Assembly (NCBI GenBank): GCA_964534845.1
Contig: CAZHPV010000011.1
Coordinates: 1 to 53,221, forward strand
Origin: CALCKU01 sp964534845
Lineage (GTDB): Bacteria > Pseudomonadota > Alphaproteobacteria > Caulobacterales > Maricaulaceae
Direction of reading: 5' to 3'
Length of the DNA: 53,221 bases
Below are positions 24,051 through 32,970 of this stretch, in pieces. The position numbers were made by a program, and so were the translations under genes. Position 1 is the stretch's first letter. The number at the start of each line of letters is the position of its first letter. The notes under the pieces are model-generated. The model was not told the DNA's origin, did not search any database, and saw only the letters and a program-made list of their open reading frames with translations.

Positions 24051-25070
24051 TTAGGAGGCTTTAGACAGAGTACTACCCGGCGGTAAAACCCGGTCCGGGC
24101 AAGCATGATGATCGAGCAAGGCTCGAATATTTATCATGACTTTCTCCCCCATTTCCTGACGGGATTCATGTGTGGCAGAGCCGGTATGCGGCGATAAAAT
24201 AACATTTGGTAAGTCCATTAATGTCGGATGGACTTTGGGTTCATTTTCATAAACGTCCAGCCCGGCGCCAGAAAGGCGACCAGCTTTTAGCGCCTCTGCT
24301 AAGGCGGCCTCGTCAATGATCTCCCCGCGCGCCGTATTAATGATATAGCTTTGCGGTGACATACACGCCAATCGTTTTTCATTGATAAGGTGATAGGTAC
24401 TGGGTGTAGACGGGCAATTAATGGAGACGATATCGACGGAGCTTAGCATGGCGTCTAAATTACCCCAGTATTTTGCATTAAGCTCGGCCTCGATTGGCCC
24501 GGAAACCTGACGGCGATTATGGTAATGAATTTCAAGTCCGAAGGCTTGAGCGCGGCGGGCGATGGCTTGGCCAATCCGTCCCAGACCGATTATACCCAGT
24601 TTTTTACCTTTTATACGGTGGCCTAAAATACCGGTCGGGGTCCATCCGTCAAACCCGCCCGACCGTGTCCGCCTATCGCCTTCTACAAGACGTCTGGGTA
24701 CGGCTAAAATAAGGGCCATTGCCATATCTGCCGTATCTTCGGTTAAGACGCCGGGCGTATTGGTGACCATGATTTTTCTGGCATAAGCCGCGGCTACATC
24801 TATATGATTTGTCCCCGCCCCGAAATTGGCTATTAGCTTTAGTTGCGGGCCTGCCGCCTCTATTATTTCTGCGTCAATGTGATCTGTCACGGTAGGTACC
24901 AATATATCGCAATCTTGCACCGCTTTTATCAAGGCATCGCGTGACATGGCGATGTCACTTGAATTTAGCTGAACATCAAATAAATCCCCCAGCCTGGCCT
25001 CAACACTTTCAGGTAATTTCCGCGTTATAATTACACGCGGCTGACGCGGGATCGAATTTTTCGTGGTCAT
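24051..25070 (-). CDS. D-2-hydroxyacid dehydrogenase (glyoxylate/hydroxypyruvate reductase type)
   Basis: 339 residues. NAD(P)-binding GLGRIGQAIARRA; catalytic Arg in NTARGEIIDE, Glu in DVYENEPKVHP and His in LSPHTGSATHES, the full triad of the family. It reduces 2-keto acids such as glyoxylate or hydroxypyruvate with NAD(P)H. The NTARG context and GAGTNHIDVAAA are typical of GyaR/GhrB-like enzymes, but the exact substrate cannot be told. It is divergent from an SH3 protein. Confidence 0.88.
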   Translation of the reverse strand: MTTKNSIPRQPRVIITRKLPESVEARLGDLFDVQLNSSDIAMSRDALIKAVQDCDILVPTVTDHIDAEIIEAAGPQLKLIANFGAGTNHIDVAAAYARKIMVTNTPGVLTEDTADMAMALILAVPRRLVEGDRRTRSGGFDGWTPTGILGHRIKGKKLGIIGLGRIGQAIARRAQAFGLEIHYHNRRQVSGPIEAELNAKYWGNLDAMLSSVDIVSINCPSTPSTYHLINEKRLACMSPQSYIINTARGEIIDEAALAEALKAGRLSGAGLDVYENEPKVHPTLMDLPNVILSPHTGSATHESRQEMGEKVMINIRALLDHHACPDRVLPPGSTLSKAS

Positions 25071-25350
25071 AAGGGCTCTTATTCCTTTGATCCTTTACAG
25101 CCATGCGTCCAATTGGACCATAGATAGGTAAACATATATTTGAATATATGTCTTTTTGACAGGCATAACATAACGATCAATCCATCATCTGGCGAGTAAA
25201 ATTTAATCGAAAATGGCGGTCTGCCATGATCAATAAGTCTTAAATATCCGATAATAGCAGGAAATCTTGAAAAATTTACGTCTCATTTAGAGCTTTGTTC
25301 CACAAAGCCTGAACGGGGTTCAAACGGGGCCTGCGGGGCAAATCGACATA
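25071..25350. other. 280-base gap with a palindrome
   Basis: No gene seen. ACATATAT-TTGA-ATATATGT (25132-25151) is a perfect 8-base inverted repeat followed by TCTTTTTG. It lies between divergent genes, so an operator is more likely than a terminator. Confidence 0.4.
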
Positions 25351-25935
25351 GTGGGATATGAATTGAGAATTTTGAGAACATGTCTGATTTTTGCGGGCCA
25401 GACCTTCGCTGCCCTGTCTTTGTCAGGCAGTCTACCAGCTTGGGCGCAATCCACTATATCATATTCGCAGGAGGCGACTTTAGCGAATTCTCAGGGCCGT
25501 TTTCACAAAGTGTCTTCAAAAGACACACCCTCGGGGTTTCCTGTGCCGCGCTATGTGTCTTTGAAAGTCGGAACGGTCAATGGGCGCACGGGACCCAGTC
25601 TCGGGCATGCCGTGGCGTGGCAATATCGCCGCCGTGGCTTACCGCTCATTGTAGTGGCCGAGACCGATTTTTGGCGAAAGGTGCGTGATATTCACGGGGA
25701 TGAAAGCTGGATTCATAAACCGGCCTTGTCGGGTGAGCGTACTGTTCTTGCCTTGCAAGAAACCGCTCTCTACCGGCGCCCGGATGAAAACGCCCGCATC
25801 GAGGCGACAATTGCCCCGCAAGTTTTATTGAAACTCGAGAATTGTAATACGCAAGGCTGGTGTAAATTCAAAGCGCCAACAGGATATAAAGGCTGGGCGC
25901 AAAGGCAGTTTTTCTGGGGGGCGGCCCCCCTTTAA
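25351..25935 (+). CDS. Secreted SH3-domain protein
   Basis: 194 residues from a GTG at 25351 (in-frame TTGs at 25363 and 25372 are alternatives). A signal peptide ends near SLPAWAQS. The bacterial SH3 domain follows (about 60-125: VPRYVSLKVGTVNGRTGPS, then GLPLIVVAE..DFWRKVRD..GDESWIHK) and a second SH3-like half to the C-terminus. Such domains bind cell-wall peptides or assist periplasmic protein interactions; no catalytic residues are visible. Confidence 0.78.
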   Translation: MGYELRILRTCLIFAGQTFAALSLSGSLPAWAQSTISYSQEATLANSQGRFHKVSSKDTPSGFPVPRYVSLKVGTVNGRTGPSLGHAVAWQYRRRGLPLIVVAETDFWRKVRDIHGDESWIHKPALSGERTVLALQETALYRRPDENARIEATIAPQVLLKLENCNTQGWCKFKAPTGYKGWAQRQFFWGAAPL

Positions 25936-26062
25936 GACCCCGCTTTGCACAGAGTGTGAATAGCTGCGTTAAATTGTACCATCAATCCGCGAATTTCTGT
26001 TTAACATCACTTGAGTTTACAGAGGCATAGTTTATCCTGCAGTCGAAATTAGGATATAGTCC

Positions 26063-26584
26063 ATGAAAAAAATCCAATCCTCATATGATTATGATGAATT
26101 GATCGAAAGCGGAACGCATAGCTTGTTTGGTCAAGGCAATGCCAAACTTCCCTTGCCTCCTATGCTAATGCTCGACCGGATAAACCATATATCCGATACG
26201 GGCGGGGAATATGATAAAGGTAAGATTATTGCCAATTTGGACATTACGCCGAGTTTGTGGTTTTTTGAGTGTCATTTTAGCGGCGACCCGGTCATGCCAG
26301 GATGTCTTGGCCTTGATGCGATGTGGCAATTGGTCGGGTTCTGGCTAGGGTGGTCTGGCTCTCCGGGGCGAGGCCGGGCTTTGGGCGTCGGGGAAGTAAA
26401 ATTTTCCGGACAGGTCACGCCGGATATTAAGAATGTGCGTTACGAAATTGATATAAAACGTGTTGTCAGGCGACGGCTTGTTTTAGGTATTGCGGATGGT
26501 AAGATGTTTGCAGATGATGAACTGATCTATAAATCGAAAGATTTACGGGTTGGGTTATTTGTACCCCAAGATGGAGAGGCGTAA
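26063..26584 (+). CDS. fabA: 3-hydroxydecanoyl-ACP dehydratase/isomerase
   Basis: 173 residues, the FabA length. Active-site His71 is in FFECHFSGDPVMPG and Asp85 in CLGLDAMWQL, matching E. coli His70 and Asp84. FabA dehydrates 3-hydroxydecanoyl-ACP and isomerises the product to cis-3-decenoyl-ACP, the branch point to unsaturated fatty acids. Its stop is immediately followed by the fabB ATG (TAAATG), so the two are coupled. Confidence 0.96.
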   Translation: MKKIQSSYDYDELIESGTHSLFGQGNAKLPLPPMLMLDRINHISDTGGEYDKGKIIANLDITPSLWFFECHFSGDPVMPGCLGLDAMWQLVGFWLGWSGSPGRGRALGVGEVKFSGQVTPDIKNVRYEIDIKRVVRRRLVLGIADGKMFADDELIYKSKDLRVGLFVPQDGEA

Positions 26585-27811
26585 ATGCAGCGTGTTGTTG
26601 TAACCGGTTTAGGTATTGTATCCTGTATAGGCAATAATGTCCCGGAAGTTACGCAGAGTTTGAAGGCCGGACGTTCAGGAATTGATACGGATGAGGCCCA
26701 AGTCGAGATGGGCTTTCGCTCTCAAATTTCCGGCCGTCCGAGTCTTATTGCTAAAGATCATGTCCCAAAGCGGTCTTTCCGGTTTATGGCCGATACGGCA
26801 GGGTGGTCCGCAGTCGCTATGATGGAGGCGATTGAGGATGCGGGGCTGGAAGAAGAGATGATATCGCATCCGCGCACAGGTATTATTGCGGGCTCAGGCG
26901 GACCCTCTGCTTTAGAAATAGTCCGCGCGGCCGACATAACCCGTAAAAATACCAGCCCGAAACGTATTGGCCCCTTTGCGGTTCCTAAGGCTATGTCATC
27001 GACGGTGTCTGCAACATTGGCGACGCATTTTAAAATCAAGGGTGTGAATTATTCTATCACATCGGCTTGCACGACATCCTTACATTGTATTGGGGCGGCC
27101 TGTGAGCAGATACAATGGGGCAAGCAGGATGTGATGTTTGCGGGCGGTGGTGAAGAAATAGAATGGCCTCTGACATCTCTATTTGATGCCATGGGCGCTA
27201 TGAGCAGCAAATATAATGATACACCGATGACAGCAAGCCGGGCCTTTGATGTCAGTCGGGACGGATTTGTTATTGCGGGCGGTGCGGGTATGATTGTGCT
27301 GGAGAGTTACGAGCATGCCAAGGCGCGGGGCGCGAAAATATACGGCGAAATCACCGGTTACGGCGCCACATCCGATGGCTATGATATGGTGGCCCCCAGC
27401 GGGGAGGGCGCTGAAAGAGCTATGAAAATGGCGCTTAAGGATGCCGCGGATCGCAAGATCGATAAAATTGACTATATAAATCCCCATGCCACCTCGACCC
27501 CGGTGGGTGATGTCGCTGAGACTAAGGCCATTGCCCGTGTGTTTGGAGACAAGACCAGCCCTTTGATTTCAGCCACGAAATCCATGACGGGTCATAGTTT
27601 GGGCGCGGCGGGTGTTCAGGAAACGATTTACAGCCTGATTATGATGGATCAAGGCTTTGTTGCGCCGAGCATAAATATATCCGAGATGGATCCGGAACTA
27701 CCGGCCGTTAATATTGTCCGCGAGACCCGCGATGCTAAATTACGGACTGTTATGTCAAACAGTTTCGGATTTGGCGGAACAAATGGCTGCGTTATTTTTT
27801 CTAAAGTCTGA
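26585..27811 (+). CDS. fabB: Beta-ketoacyl-ACP synthase I
   Basis: 408 residues. The catalytic triad of a condensing enzyme is complete: Cys162 in SITSACTTSLHC, His near 301 in NPHATSTPVGD and His near 336 in SMTGHSLGAAG. With fabA next to it, this is the FabB that elongates cis-3-decenoyl-ACP into unsaturated fatty acids. The start directly abuts the fabA stop, and no independent promoter is visible. Confidence 0.96.
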   Translation: MQRVVVTGLGIVSCIGNNVPEVTQSLKAGRSGIDTDEAQVEMGFRSQISGRPSLIAKDHVPKRSFRFMADTAGWSAVAMMEAIEDAGLEEEMISHPRTGIIAGSGGPSALEIVRAADITRKNTSPKRIGPFAVPKAMSSTVSATLATHFKIKGVNYSITSACTTSLHCIGAACEQIQWGKQDVMFAGGGEEIEWPLTSLFDAMGAMSSKYNDTPMTASRAFDVSRDGFVIAGGAGMIVLESYEHAKARGAKIYGEITGYGATSDGYDMVAPSGEGAERAMKMALKDAADRKIDKIDYINPHATSTPVGDVAETKAIARVFGDKTSPLISATKSMTGHSLGAAGVQETIYSLIMMDQGFVAPSINISEMDPELPAVNIVRETRDAKLRTVMSNSFGFGGTNGCVIFSKV

Positions 27812-27874
27812 TATTTTTGACCTGAAATTACAGGCGGTCCTTTAGTCTTTATAAGTCGGGATATTTAATAAGAT

Positions 27875-27927
27875 ACAGGTCGTGGCCACTTTCCACGGGG
27901 CACAGTGGATACACGACCACAACCTGT
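27875..27927. other. Long inverted repeat downstream of fabB
   Basis: ACAGGT...ACCTGT (27875-27880 / 27922-27927) encloses GGTCGTG...CACGACC (27878-27884 / 27912-27918) and, inside, CCACT...AGTGG (27886-27890 / 27904-27908). The fold is a long interrupted hairpin with no T-run. It lies 63 bases past fabB in a 246-base gap. Possible RNA structure, weak terminator or protein-binding site. Confidence 0.5.
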
Positions 27928-28001
27928 AGTATAACGTAATTCATACGATGCCTCATATGAGTTTGCGTCAGTAATATATAAGAAGGAATCTTCCGTTTGG
28001 T

Positions 28002-28025
28002 CTACCCCTACAAATCTAGGGGTAG
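28002..28025. terminator. Perfect hairpin next to the luxR-type gene end
   Basis: CTACCCCTA-CAAATC-TAGGGGTAG, a perfect 9-base stem with a 6-base loop, 32 bases beyond the stop of the LuxR-type gene. No T-run follows on either strand, so it may act as a bidirectional transcript barrier between fabB and the regulator, or as an operator. Confidence 0.45.
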
Positions 28026-28057
28026 CGATAGTCAGGCCGGTAAATACGTGCTTGGGC

Positions 28058-28780
28058 CTATAATGTTATAAGGCCGAGTTGCAAGGCATGGGTTACTGTG
28101 TGCGTGCGATTACTCGTTTCAAATCGTTTTGAGAGACCGGAAAGGTAATCGCGAACAGAAAATTCACTAATATCTAAAATTTTTCCAATTTCCCAATTGG
28201 TTTTACCAAGAGACACAAGCTGTAGAATTTGCCGTTCTTTATTGGAGAGTTTTATAGGGCTAATGTTTTTGACCCGGTCATAATTTATTGTTAGGCGCTC
28301 AAAGGCAATCCGGGCGACCATTTCAAGACTTAACGCTGATATGGGGGCAAGCTTGAAGGGTGACTTTGAGGTATAAACCACGCAAGAAGGGTATTGACCT
28401 GACTGATGTATAGGTACGATGAAGCCGTGATTGATGTTATACTCGCGGCAGTGTTTCAAGAATTTTTCTTGCTCTTTCGTCAGGTTTTTTAAGGCCTCCT
28501 CCTGCATAAAGGACGCCGTATTGCGCCGTGCATATTTTGGCACGGGATCAATAGCGATATAGTGGTTATCAACATAGATTTTCACCCAGTCTTTTGGGGT
28601 AGTCGTTTTGAAAAAATAAGGTTTTGTCTGAATGAGGGGTTCGGGCGCCAGACGGCTCGTCGTCACATAGTCTATGCCAAATTTTTTGGTATAGTCGACT
28701 AAGTGCGAAAAAATTATTTCCGGACATTCAGAATTTAAAATATCGTCCAGACATTTTAGCGTTTGATCAAACTCACTCAT
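28058..28780 (-). CDS. LuxR-family regulator with autoinducer-binding-like domain (solo)
   Basis: 240 residues. The N-terminal domain keeps several acyl-homoserine-lactone receptor landmarks: W65-x3-Y69 in DWVKIYV, D79-P80 in YIAIDPVPKY and G119 in NHGFIVP; the usual Trp of the PFxW position is replaced in ASFMQEE. The C-terminal LuxR HTH (about 178-235) contains LSNKERQILQLVSLGKTNWE. No luxI is visible, so it would be a solo sensing self-made or foreign signals. It sits between fabAB and fabI, whose acyl-ACP products feed such signals. Confidence 0.85.
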   Translation of the reverse strand: MSEFDQTLKCLDDILNSECPEIIFSHLVDYTKKFGIDYVTTSRLAPEPLIQTKPYFFKTTTPKDWVKIYVDNHYIAIDPVPKYARRNTASFMQEEALKNLTKEQEKFLKHCREYNINHGFIVPIHQSGQYPSCVVYTSKSPFKLAPISALSLEMVARIAFERLTINYDRVKNISPIKLSNKERQILQLVSLGKTNWEIGKILDISEFSVRDYLSGLSKRFETSNRTHTVTHALQLGLITL

Positions 28781-29002
28781 ATCCTATATGTTTGCATCCC
28801 TTAGCGTTTGTCTAATGTGAAAATTTACATAGACAAATAACCATTCTCATATGATCTACCTTAAATTACAATAAAAGCGATGTTTTTCTACTAGTATTAA
28901 TGTTGGAGCTACGATTATTTGTATCCTATGCGGCAATATATCTGCTGAAAATATTGTATTTTGACCTCTGGGCGATTAGGAGAGGGAAGAAAGCGAGATA
29001 AT

Positions 29003-29857
29003 ATGGCCGAACAAATTTTTCCAACAGGTACCTTAATGGCCGGCAAGCGCGGCCTTATAATGGGGGTAGCCAATAAAAACTCGATTGCCTGGGCGATTGC
29101 CAGACAATTGGCCGCTCAGGGGGCGGAAATGGCCTTTACCTATCAAGGCGACAAATTATTGCGGCGTGTACGCCCTCTGGCAGAAAGCGTGCAGCCTAAA
29201 GGTTCAAATGCGGAACCTATCTTGTGCGATTGTGATGTTACGAATGACCAGCAAATGGAATCGACATTCCACACACTTAAAGAGGCTTGGGGAAAGATAG
29301 ATTTTCTGGTTCATGCCATAGCTTTTGCGGGCAAAGATCAGCTTGAAGGCTCGTTTGTTGATAATACGACACGTGACGGTTTTAAGTCGGCCCTTGATAT
29401 TTCTGCCTATAGTTTTGTCGATGCGGCCCGCCGCGCGTCCCACATCATGAATGATGGCGGGGCAATGGTGACATTGACCTATCTGGGATCAGAGCGCGTT
29501 GTACCAAATTATAATGTTATGGGCGTAGCAAAAGCTGCTCTTGAGGCTTCGGCGCGTTATATCGCGGCTGATCTGGGCCCTCGCAGCATCCGTGTTAACG
29601 CGATTTCTGCCGGACCGATTAAAACCTTGGCAGCCGCAGGTATAGGCTCAGGACGCCATATGTTTAGGTTTAACAAAGCTGCCAGCGCCTTGCAGGATAA
29701 TACTGACCCGGTCGGTGTGGCGGGTGCAGCCCTTTACCTTCTCTCCGACCTTGGCTTGTCCTGTACGGGTGAAACCCACCATGTCGACGGTGGCTTCCAT
29801 GCCATTGGTATGCCTCAAGAAGGCCCACTTAAAGAAAGCTTGGGGCTGACAGACTAA
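29003..29857 (+). CDS. fabI: Enoyl-ACP reductase
   Basis: 284 residues from the ATG at 29003 (purine-rich GAGGGAAG upstream; a TTG at 28961 would add 14 residues of poor fit). The cofactor site is GVANKNSIAWAIARQLA, and the FabI Tyr-x6-Lys pair is in NYNVMGVAKAALEAS; TLTYLGSERVVPNY is typical. It performs the last NAD(P)H-dependent reduction of fatty-acid elongation. Its stop abuts the stop of the convergent channel gene (TAATTA). Confidence 0.95.
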   Translation: MAEQIFPTGTLMAGKRGLIMGVANKNSIAWAIARQLAAQGAEMAFTYQGDKLLRRVRPLAESVQPKGSNAEPILCDCDVTNDQQMESTFHTLKEAWGKIDFLVHAIAFAGKDQLEGSFVDNTTRDGFKSALDISAYSFVDAARRASHIMNDGGAMVTLTYLGSERVVPNYNVMGVAKAALEASARYIAADLGPRSIRVNAISAGPIKTLAAAGIGSGRHMFRFNKAASALQDNTDPVGVAGAALYLLSDLGLSCTGETHHVDGGFHAIGMPQEGPLKESLGLTD

Positions 29858-31084
29858 TTAAGCGATCGGATTGCCGCCCGTTTCCGATTGTGGCAGGAGC
29901 TTTGCAGGGCTGGCGGGTGTCGGGCTAGGCGGATTTGATAAGCCGACCGATAAAACATCCGGTGTGGAGAGATCAATATCTTCGGCGATGGAGGCGTCAT
30001 AAACCGCTTCATTGACTTTAAATAATGTACCGATCAGATGTTGGCGGATAGCCCGGGTTATTTTCGTACTGGGAATACGCTCCAGATAAACCCATAAAGT
30101 ATATTCAAGTGCGTAATCCCCTGTACTGGTCAAAGCCCAGTCAAAGGGTTTGCCCTCATTAATCTTGATATCCTCTTTTTCCTTGCAGGCCTCATTGGCG
30201 GTAGAGAACATATCATCAATATTTTTTTTGAAAGCCGCTAATTGCTCAAGGCGAGCTTGGCGGTGTCCATTAAATTGCGGATACCCAATTTTATAGACGA
30301 TAGACTGGCGTAAGCCGCGCGTACTGGCAACGCGCGAGTAATTATCGACCCGTTGGTCCATGAATTTGGAATTCCGTATAATGGCGCGGTTGTTCTGCCT
30401 GATATCATAGAGCACCATATAGATCAGTGTAATGCGCGAGATAACATATTCATTTGGATGTCCGTCAATTTTGACAACATCGCCGTCCTCAATTGTATCC
30501 GAGTTTAGAATAATCAAGCCGCTTAAGATATCCGGGGCCCAGATCGAGCTGGTAAAGGCTAGAAAGGCAGCGATAATGCCGTAAACCCCGGTCGTTTCTA
30601 ATAGGCTATCTGCGCCCCATATTTTAATCAGCGCATAAATAGCGCTAAACCAGATAATCACCAGCATGACGAGATTAACAAGGCGGGAGGAATAGGTTTC
30701 CACAAAGACCGGTTTTTCATCTACTATTTTTTTGCGCCCAAAACGGCGTTTAGTAAGCGCGCCAAAAATACTGTAAATCAACATGGTCAGATAGATTACG
30801 ACGAGTGAATAACCCAGATTTATAAAATAGTGCTGATAATTACTATTTGCGCCCAATAAGAGCAGGTCGGCGGCGTGCAAGCCGAAAAATAGGAGGTTCA
30901 AGCCTTGGAACATCCTGATTTTGACCGACTTTGTGTCTGGGTCGATGAGCTTGAGTAAAGGCGCCGCAAATAGAAAGAGTATAAGGTTTATAGCAAAGAT
31001 AAGGATATGAAGCGTCCATTGTCCTTGCGTGAGTTGCGGAAAAAAGGCGAATAAGTCTCGCGTCTGGAATAGGAGTTCGACCAT
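29858..31084 (-). CDS. MscS-family mechanosensitive ion channel
   Basis: 408 residues with about five hydrophobic segments in the first 190. The pore-lining helix and MscS core are at about 165-260 (GVYGIIAAFLAFTSS, then SDTIEDGDVVKIDGHPNEYV). A cytoplasmic domain and a Pro/Ser-rich C-terminal tail follow. Such channels release solutes on hypo-osmotic shock. It converges with fabI with no spacer, so the two transcripts must overlap. Confidence 0.85.
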   Translation of the reverse strand: MVELLFQTRDLFAFFPQLTQGQWTLHILIFAINLILFLFAAPLLKLIDPDTKSVKIRMFQGLNLLFFGLHAADLLLLGANSNYQHYFINLGYSLVVIYLTMLIYSIFGALTKRRFGRKKIVDEKPVFVETYSSRLVNLVMLVIIWFSAIYALIKIWGADSLLETTGVYGIIAAFLAFTSSIWAPDILSGLIILNSDTIEDGDVVKIDGHPNEYVISRITLIYMVLYDIRQNNRAIIRNSKFMDQRVDNYSRVASTRGLRQSIVYKIGYPQFNGHRQARLEQLAAFKKNIDDMFSTANEACKEKEDIKINEGKPFDWALTSTGDYALEYTLWVYLERIPSTKITRAIRQHLIGTLFKVNEAVYDASIAEDIDLSTPDVLSVGLSNPPSPTPASPAKLLPQSETGGNPIA

Positions 31085-31158
31085 ATCCCAGCCTAGCCGA
31101 GCTTGTCACAAATTTCAAACCCGTATGTGATAGGCGGTGATCGGCCTCTTTTCAGGAC

Positions 31159-31569
31159 CTAGCCTTTCAGGCTTTCCAGATCTTCGCGGCTTAAATTAAC
31201 CGCCGCAAAATAGACCAAGTCCAAAAGAATGACAGGGCGGCCCTTTTCAACCAAGGCGGCGATAAAAGACAGATATTGGGCATTTTCAACTGAAATGCGA
31301 ATAGTGGTACGCCGCATAGGCGCAAAGCGGGGTTCTGAAAACCAGGCCCCGACTTCCGAGGCGTGGACGGTTTCCCGGATATGGGTAAGGGCTGCGTCAA
31401 TGACCTTGGAGCGCGCTTTGGTTTTCATTCGCCGCCCCATATCATCCAGTAATTTTTCTGCTCCGGGCTCAATACACATTTCAACGGCTTGGTAGCGCCC
31501 TGCCTCGCGTTTAGGCTGGCGATAGGATGACAAGTCAATAGGTTTTGTCTGTTTTTGTGCGGGCGGCAT
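31159..31569 (-). CDS. Small protein of unknown function, possibly ribbon-helix-helix-like
   Basis: 136 residues. A basic N-terminus (SSYRQPKREAG) leads to two stretches of similar layout: YQAVEMCIEPGAEKLLDDMG...SKVIDAALTHI, and TTIRISVENAQYLSFIAAL...VILLDLVYFAA, each a beta strand followed by two helices as in CopG/Arc-like domains. The repeat suggests a tandem DNA-binding fold, but no close family is recognised. It stands alone, 74 bases upstream of the channel gene on the same strand. Confidence 0.5.
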   Translation of the reverse strand: MPPAQKQTKPIDLSSYRQPKREAGRYQAVEMCIEPGAEKLLDDMGRRMKTKARSKVIDAALTHIRETVHASEVGAWFSEPRFAPMRRTTIRISVENAQYLSFIAALVEKGRPVILLDLVYFAAVNLSREDLESLKG

Positions 31570-31812
31570 AGTCTTGGCCTAAAAGAGTATGGTTTATAAA
31601 CCCTAAAGACTGTTTTGATTTTGAAAGGAAAATCCGCCATGTCTTATCAAGAGATGAACAAACCATCGTAAATGAAAGCTAGTCTTACAATAGATTTTCA
31701 GTCGGTTTGGTGTATTTTCAGGTCGAGCGAGATCTTACCTATACCTTAACATAGACCCGCAAATGAAAGCGGGTTGCGCCATAATTTAAAGCGGGTATTT
31801 AATGGCCAGTTT

Positions 31813-32850
31813 TCAGGCTTTGGCGTCCCTGACGAGCCTATAAATATCTTTCCCGGATAATCGGGGTGAGTGCGCGTTTTTAAATACGGTATTTACCCTC
31901 TCTAATACGGCTTTGTTTATCGGGGCCTTTTGCTGCGTTTTTTGAGCCAGACTGACGATTTCGCCTTGAAGATAGTCGATTTCCGAGGGGCGTCCGGCTT
32001 CCAGATCATCCAGCATGGAAGAGCGTGCCCGTTTATCAATTTTCACAATAGAATTCATAATCGATTTATAGGCGATATTAGGAAGGCGCAGGGTTTTGAT
32101 CATTTTTTCCGGATCTGCTTGTCCAAAGGGGGCCGGTGTAATGCCTGCGCCCAAAACAATACCATGCGCTTCTTCAACCATATCTGCCATAGCTTTGCGG
32201 TAATTACGCTGGATCAGGCCTTCATATAGCGTACCTCCGCTTAATGTATTAAGCGCATTATTGAGGTTTACCAGTAATTTTCCCCATTGTACCGCTTCAA
32301 TATTTTCCGAGACCGCGCACCCCTGATCTGCGGCGAGAAAAGCGGCTTGCAATTTTGATAGGACGGGAACCGTATGGGCTTCAATCGTTAGATCACCGTC
32401 CGTACCACTGTGAAAAACACCCTCGCCTTTACCCGTGACGTTAAAAGGCACGACGGCACCCAGAACAATATGACCGGGTAAGTGTTTACGTAAAACCTCT
32501 GCATTTGCGACACCGTTTTGAAAACTGATTATAACGGCATCCTTATGGGCGTGTTGCGCCAAGGTTTTGGCGGCGGCGGTGCTGTCTTGTGATTTCACAG
32601 AGACAATGATGATATGACTGTGGGATATGTCTTTGGCGGAAACTGTAAATCGAAAACTATCTGGTTTTATGTGAAGGGGTTTTTTACTAAAATGGGTAAG
32701 GGTCAATCCGTTTTCGCGTAAGGCTTTTTGATAGGCGGGGCGCCCCAAAAAAATGACATCCGCACCAATACTGGCCAATTGCCCCCCGACATAACATCCA
32801 ATTGACCCGGCCCCGAAAATAGCAATTTTTAAAGACGAAAAATCTGACAT
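31813..32850 (-). CDS. panE: Ketopantoate reductase-like protein (PanE/ApbA family)
   Basis: 345 residues. The N-terminal NADPH site is IAIFGAGSIGCYVGGQLA; the family Lys is in EAVQWGKLLVNLNNALN, followed by the catalytic Glu region RPSEIDYLQGEIV near residue 290. PanE reduces 2-dehydropantoate to pantoate for coenzyme A synthesis. Its length is somewhat above E. coli PanE (303). As several paralogs in this family have other substrates, the function is likely but not certain. Confidence 0.85.
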   Translation of the reverse strand: MSDFSSLKIAIFGAGSIGCYVGGQLASIGADVIFLGRPAYQKALRENGLTLTHFSKKPLHIKPDSFRFTVSAKDISHSHIIIVSVKSQDSTAAAKTLAQHAHKDAVIISFQNGVANAEVLRKHLPGHIVLGAVVPFNVTGKGEGVFHSGTDGDLTIEAHTVPVLSKLQAAFLAADQGCAVSENIEAVQWGKLLVNLNNALNTLSGGTLYEGLIQRNYRKAMADMVEEAHGIVLGAGITPAPFGQADPEKMIKTLRLPNIAYKSIMNSIVKIDKRARSSMLDDLEAGRPSEIDYLQGEIVSLAQKTQQKAPINKAVLERVNTVFKNAHSPRLSGKDIYRLVRDAKA

Positions 32851-32859
32851 GTCCGAGCT

Positions 32860-32970
32860 TTAAGCCAATATCAGATAGAGACCAAGCCACAATATCAGCC
32901 CGATGACGGTCGGGAATTGAAAACGATTTAAATTTGAAATTTTAAACAAGCTGTTTATCAGTCTTGTCAT
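32860..32970 (-). CDS. Possible small membrane peptide
   Basis: 36 residues from an ATG at 32970 to a TAA at 32860, ending in a hydrophobic stretch (VIGLILWLGLYLILA) after a polar, basic N-terminus (MTRLINSLFKISN). It lies 9 bases before panE and shares its CATG start with the divergent lyase gene. Small size and overlap make it uncertain. Confidence 0.3.
   Translation of the reverse strand: MTRLINSLFKISNLNRFQFPTVIGLILWLGLYLILA

Noticed and set aside
27922..27941. lux box next to the LuxR gene
   Set aside because: Only the first half, ACCTGTAG, is present; the second half does not match.
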